From Alnus glutinosa (lineage: Eukaryota > Streptophyta > Magnoliopsida > Fagales > Betulaceae), in assembly GCF_958979055.1 (NCBI RefSeq), contig NC_084888.1, positions 9,781,501 to 9,845,500 of the forward strand: a stretch of DNA of 64,000 nt, in the 5' to 3' direction. Shown here one piece after another: positions 62,037-64,000 of this stretch. Positions within the stretch are counted from its first letter, which is position 1; every line of letters begins with the position of its first letter. Position numbers and translations under genes: made by a program. The notes beneath the pieces are model-generated. The model was not told the DNA's origin. It made no database searches and saw only the letters and a program-made list of their open reading frames with translations.

Positions 62037-63552
62037 GAACTCACAGATCAATGGCTATATTATAAATGGTTTTTATGATGAAGGTTTAAAGCTTTTTAAG
62101 ATAACGAAGATGGAGATGAAATACGATCATGTGAGCTATTTGACACTCCTGGCTGTCTCTACGCTGTTGGCAGACATGGACCTGGGTAAAATGATCCACT
62201 GTGATATAGCGAAGTTTGGATTTGATTCATATCTAGCGGTCACTAATGCTCTTGTTGATATGTATGCTAAATGTGGAAAATTGGAGGATTCGGTGAAAGT
62301 ATTTGTGAACATGAAAGCTCGCGATATAGTCACATGGAATACCATTATTGCTGCCTGCGTTCGTTCTGAAAATTGTAGTTTAGGATTGAGAATGACCAAC
62401 GGAATGAGAACTGAAGGAGTGTCACCAGATGTTGCCACCATGTTAGGTATCTTGCCCATGTGTTCCTTCCTTGCTGCCAAGCGACAAGGAAAAGAGATCC
62501 ATGGATGTGTTTTAAAATTTGGATTTGAGACAGATGTTCCAATTGGGAACGCACTGATTGAGATGTACTCCAAATGTGGTAGATTAGAGGACTCAGTCCG
62601 GGTATTCAAGTGCATGAAAATGAAAGATGTGGTGACATGGACTGCTTTGATATCCGCATATGGAATGTATGGTGAAGGCAGGAAAGCTTTCAGAGCTTTT
62701 CTGGAGATGGAAGCAACTGGGGTTTACCCTGATCATGTTGCTTTTGTCGCCATCATTTTTGCTTGTAGCCATTCAGGTTTGGTAGACGAGGGTCTGGCTT
62801 GCTTTGACCGGATGAAGAAAGATTACAACATTGAGCCAAGGATTGAACATTATGCTTGTGTAGTTGATCTTCTATCCCGTTCTGGACATTTCGCTAAAGC
62901 AGAGGAGTTTATCCTTTCAATGCCGCTGAAACCGGACGCAAGTATATGGGGATCTTTACTTAGCGCTTCTCAAGCACATGGAGACATAAAGTTTGCAGAA
63001 CGCGTCTCAGAGCAGATCATCAAATTGAGGTCAGTTGATCCTGGGTATTATGTATTAATATCCGATGTATATGCGGCTTTAGGAAAGTGGGATCAAGTAA
63101 GAATGATACGAAAATCTATAAAAGCTAGAGGACTCAAAAAAGAACCGGGATGTAGCTGGATGGAGATTCGAAACACAGTTTACGTTTTTGGGACTGGAGA
63201 TGAGTGTTTTGAACAGTTTGAAGAGGTTTATAAGTTATTAGGGATACTTGCTGGTTTTTTGGCTAAGGAAGGTTATGTTGCAAATCTGCAATTTGTTCTG
63301 CATGATGTTGAGGAGGATGAGAAGAGAGACATGCTTTGTGGGCACAGCGAAAGGCTTGCCATAGCATTTGGATTGTTAAATACGAAACCAGGGATCCCTT
63401 TGCAGGTGATGAAAAACCTTGGGGTTTGTGGAGATTGTCACACCGTGACCAAGTACATATCGAAGATCATGCAAAGAGAAATATTAGTAAGAGATGCCAA
63501 TCGCTTTCATTTGTTCAAGGATGGAACCTGTAGTTGTCGAGATCACTGGTGA
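62037..63552 (+). pseudogene. 5'-truncated PPR-DYW copy D
   Basis: Homology to PPR-A starts at the same base as in copy C (residue N388). The Ile391 codon is still ATC, so the first in-frame Met is at 62110, giving 480 residues. E/E+ and DYW are present, with HSE and CGDCH motifs intact, but the residue two before CGDCH is Gly instead of Arg (NLGVCGDCH). No stop codon has arisen. It lacks a leader and the first 411 residues, so it is most simply a recent pseudogene; expression would be needed to say otherwise. Confidence 0.7.
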
Positions 63553-64000
63553 TGAGTTTCTCCCATTACTAATACGGAATTTGCATGATAAGGACCACGG
63601 TAAAATTACAGCCAATGTATTTGTCTATTATAGAGGAAAAAATGGCTAAATCCTTTCTGTTGTTCCCCATTTCTCATGGCACACATCCTCCCTGCTGCTT
63701 ACCCTGTTTTATAGCTTGATCATCGACAACCAACATCTTTAAACATTTGAATTCATTCTTTTGAGATAATTTAAAATTCAATTGTTAATGTACAAATCAC
63801 TTTAATATTTTATTTACTGATACGATTGTAACACTACTTGTAATGATTGATTATGTATACTAATGAAATATCTCTGATTTGGTTAAGTTAACCAAAATCA
63901 GTTTTCCTCATATTTTTCATATAAATAGGATAGATAATGAAAATAGAAAAAGTAAATTTTGGTTAACTGTTCTAGATAGAAATGTACATAAATCATTGTA
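63553..64000. repeat. PPR 3' flank (unit 5), running off the window
   Basis: Matches the flank after PPR-A, including the shorter CATTACTAATACGG form. By analogy a further GST gene should lie just beyond the right edge. Confidence 0.75.

Overview
The window is nuclear DNA of a eudicot plant, probably woody. This rests on spliced genes that closely match known plant proteins (augmin subunit 7, a CDR1-type aspartic protease, a DYW-class PPR protein, tau glutathione transferases and an EFR/Xa21-type LRR receptor kinase), on AT-rich intergenic DNA, and on dense nested plant transposons. The species cannot be fixed from the sequence alone.

Layout. Bases 1-6133 hold a LINE fragment followed by the last six exons of AUG7 (+); the LINE presumably lies in an AUG7 intron. 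Bases 8832-10504 encode a two-exon secreted aspartic protease (+). From 12,721 to the right edge the window is a segmental tandem array. Its repeating unit is LRR receptor kinase (-), PPR-DYW fragment (+), tau GST (-), then an AT-rich tail. Unit 1 carries the only full-length PPR gene (12721-15396) and GST-A. Unit 2 keeps only the last 50 bases of the PPR copy, plus GST-B. Unit 3 has a broken receptor kinase, a 5'-truncated PPR copy and GST-C. Unit 4 has only kinase 3' flank and GST-D. Unit 5 has an intact receptor kinase (58012-61423) and another truncated PPR copy. Coding copies look nearly identical by eye, so the array is young and has been edited by deletion.

Mobile DNA. In unit 1 a small hAT-like element (17758-26541) has been entered by a 7.6-kb LTR element (17956-25522, minus strand). 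It has 5-bp target duplications, a primer-binding site, a polypurine tract, a gag region and a second ORF of the plant-transposon-protein type, but no visible pol. Its LTRs carry an array of the palindrome CGTCCGGACG just upstream of a TATA box. A second array with its own TATA-like site lies upstream of the second ORF inside the element. A related solo LTR (32375-35408) is itself entered by another solo LTR (33518-35268), and a third solo LTR (38872-42274) splits the unit-3 kinase. Several MITEs and foldback elements have target duplications that can be checked against empty sites in the other units.

How the genes relate. AUG7 (microtubule nucleation) and the PPR gene (organelle RNA editing) are housekeeping-type. 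The protease, receptor kinases and GSTs are families typical of defence and stress loci. Their joint tandem amplification looks like a fast-evolving defence-type cluster that dragged part of a PPR gene along; this last point is inference.
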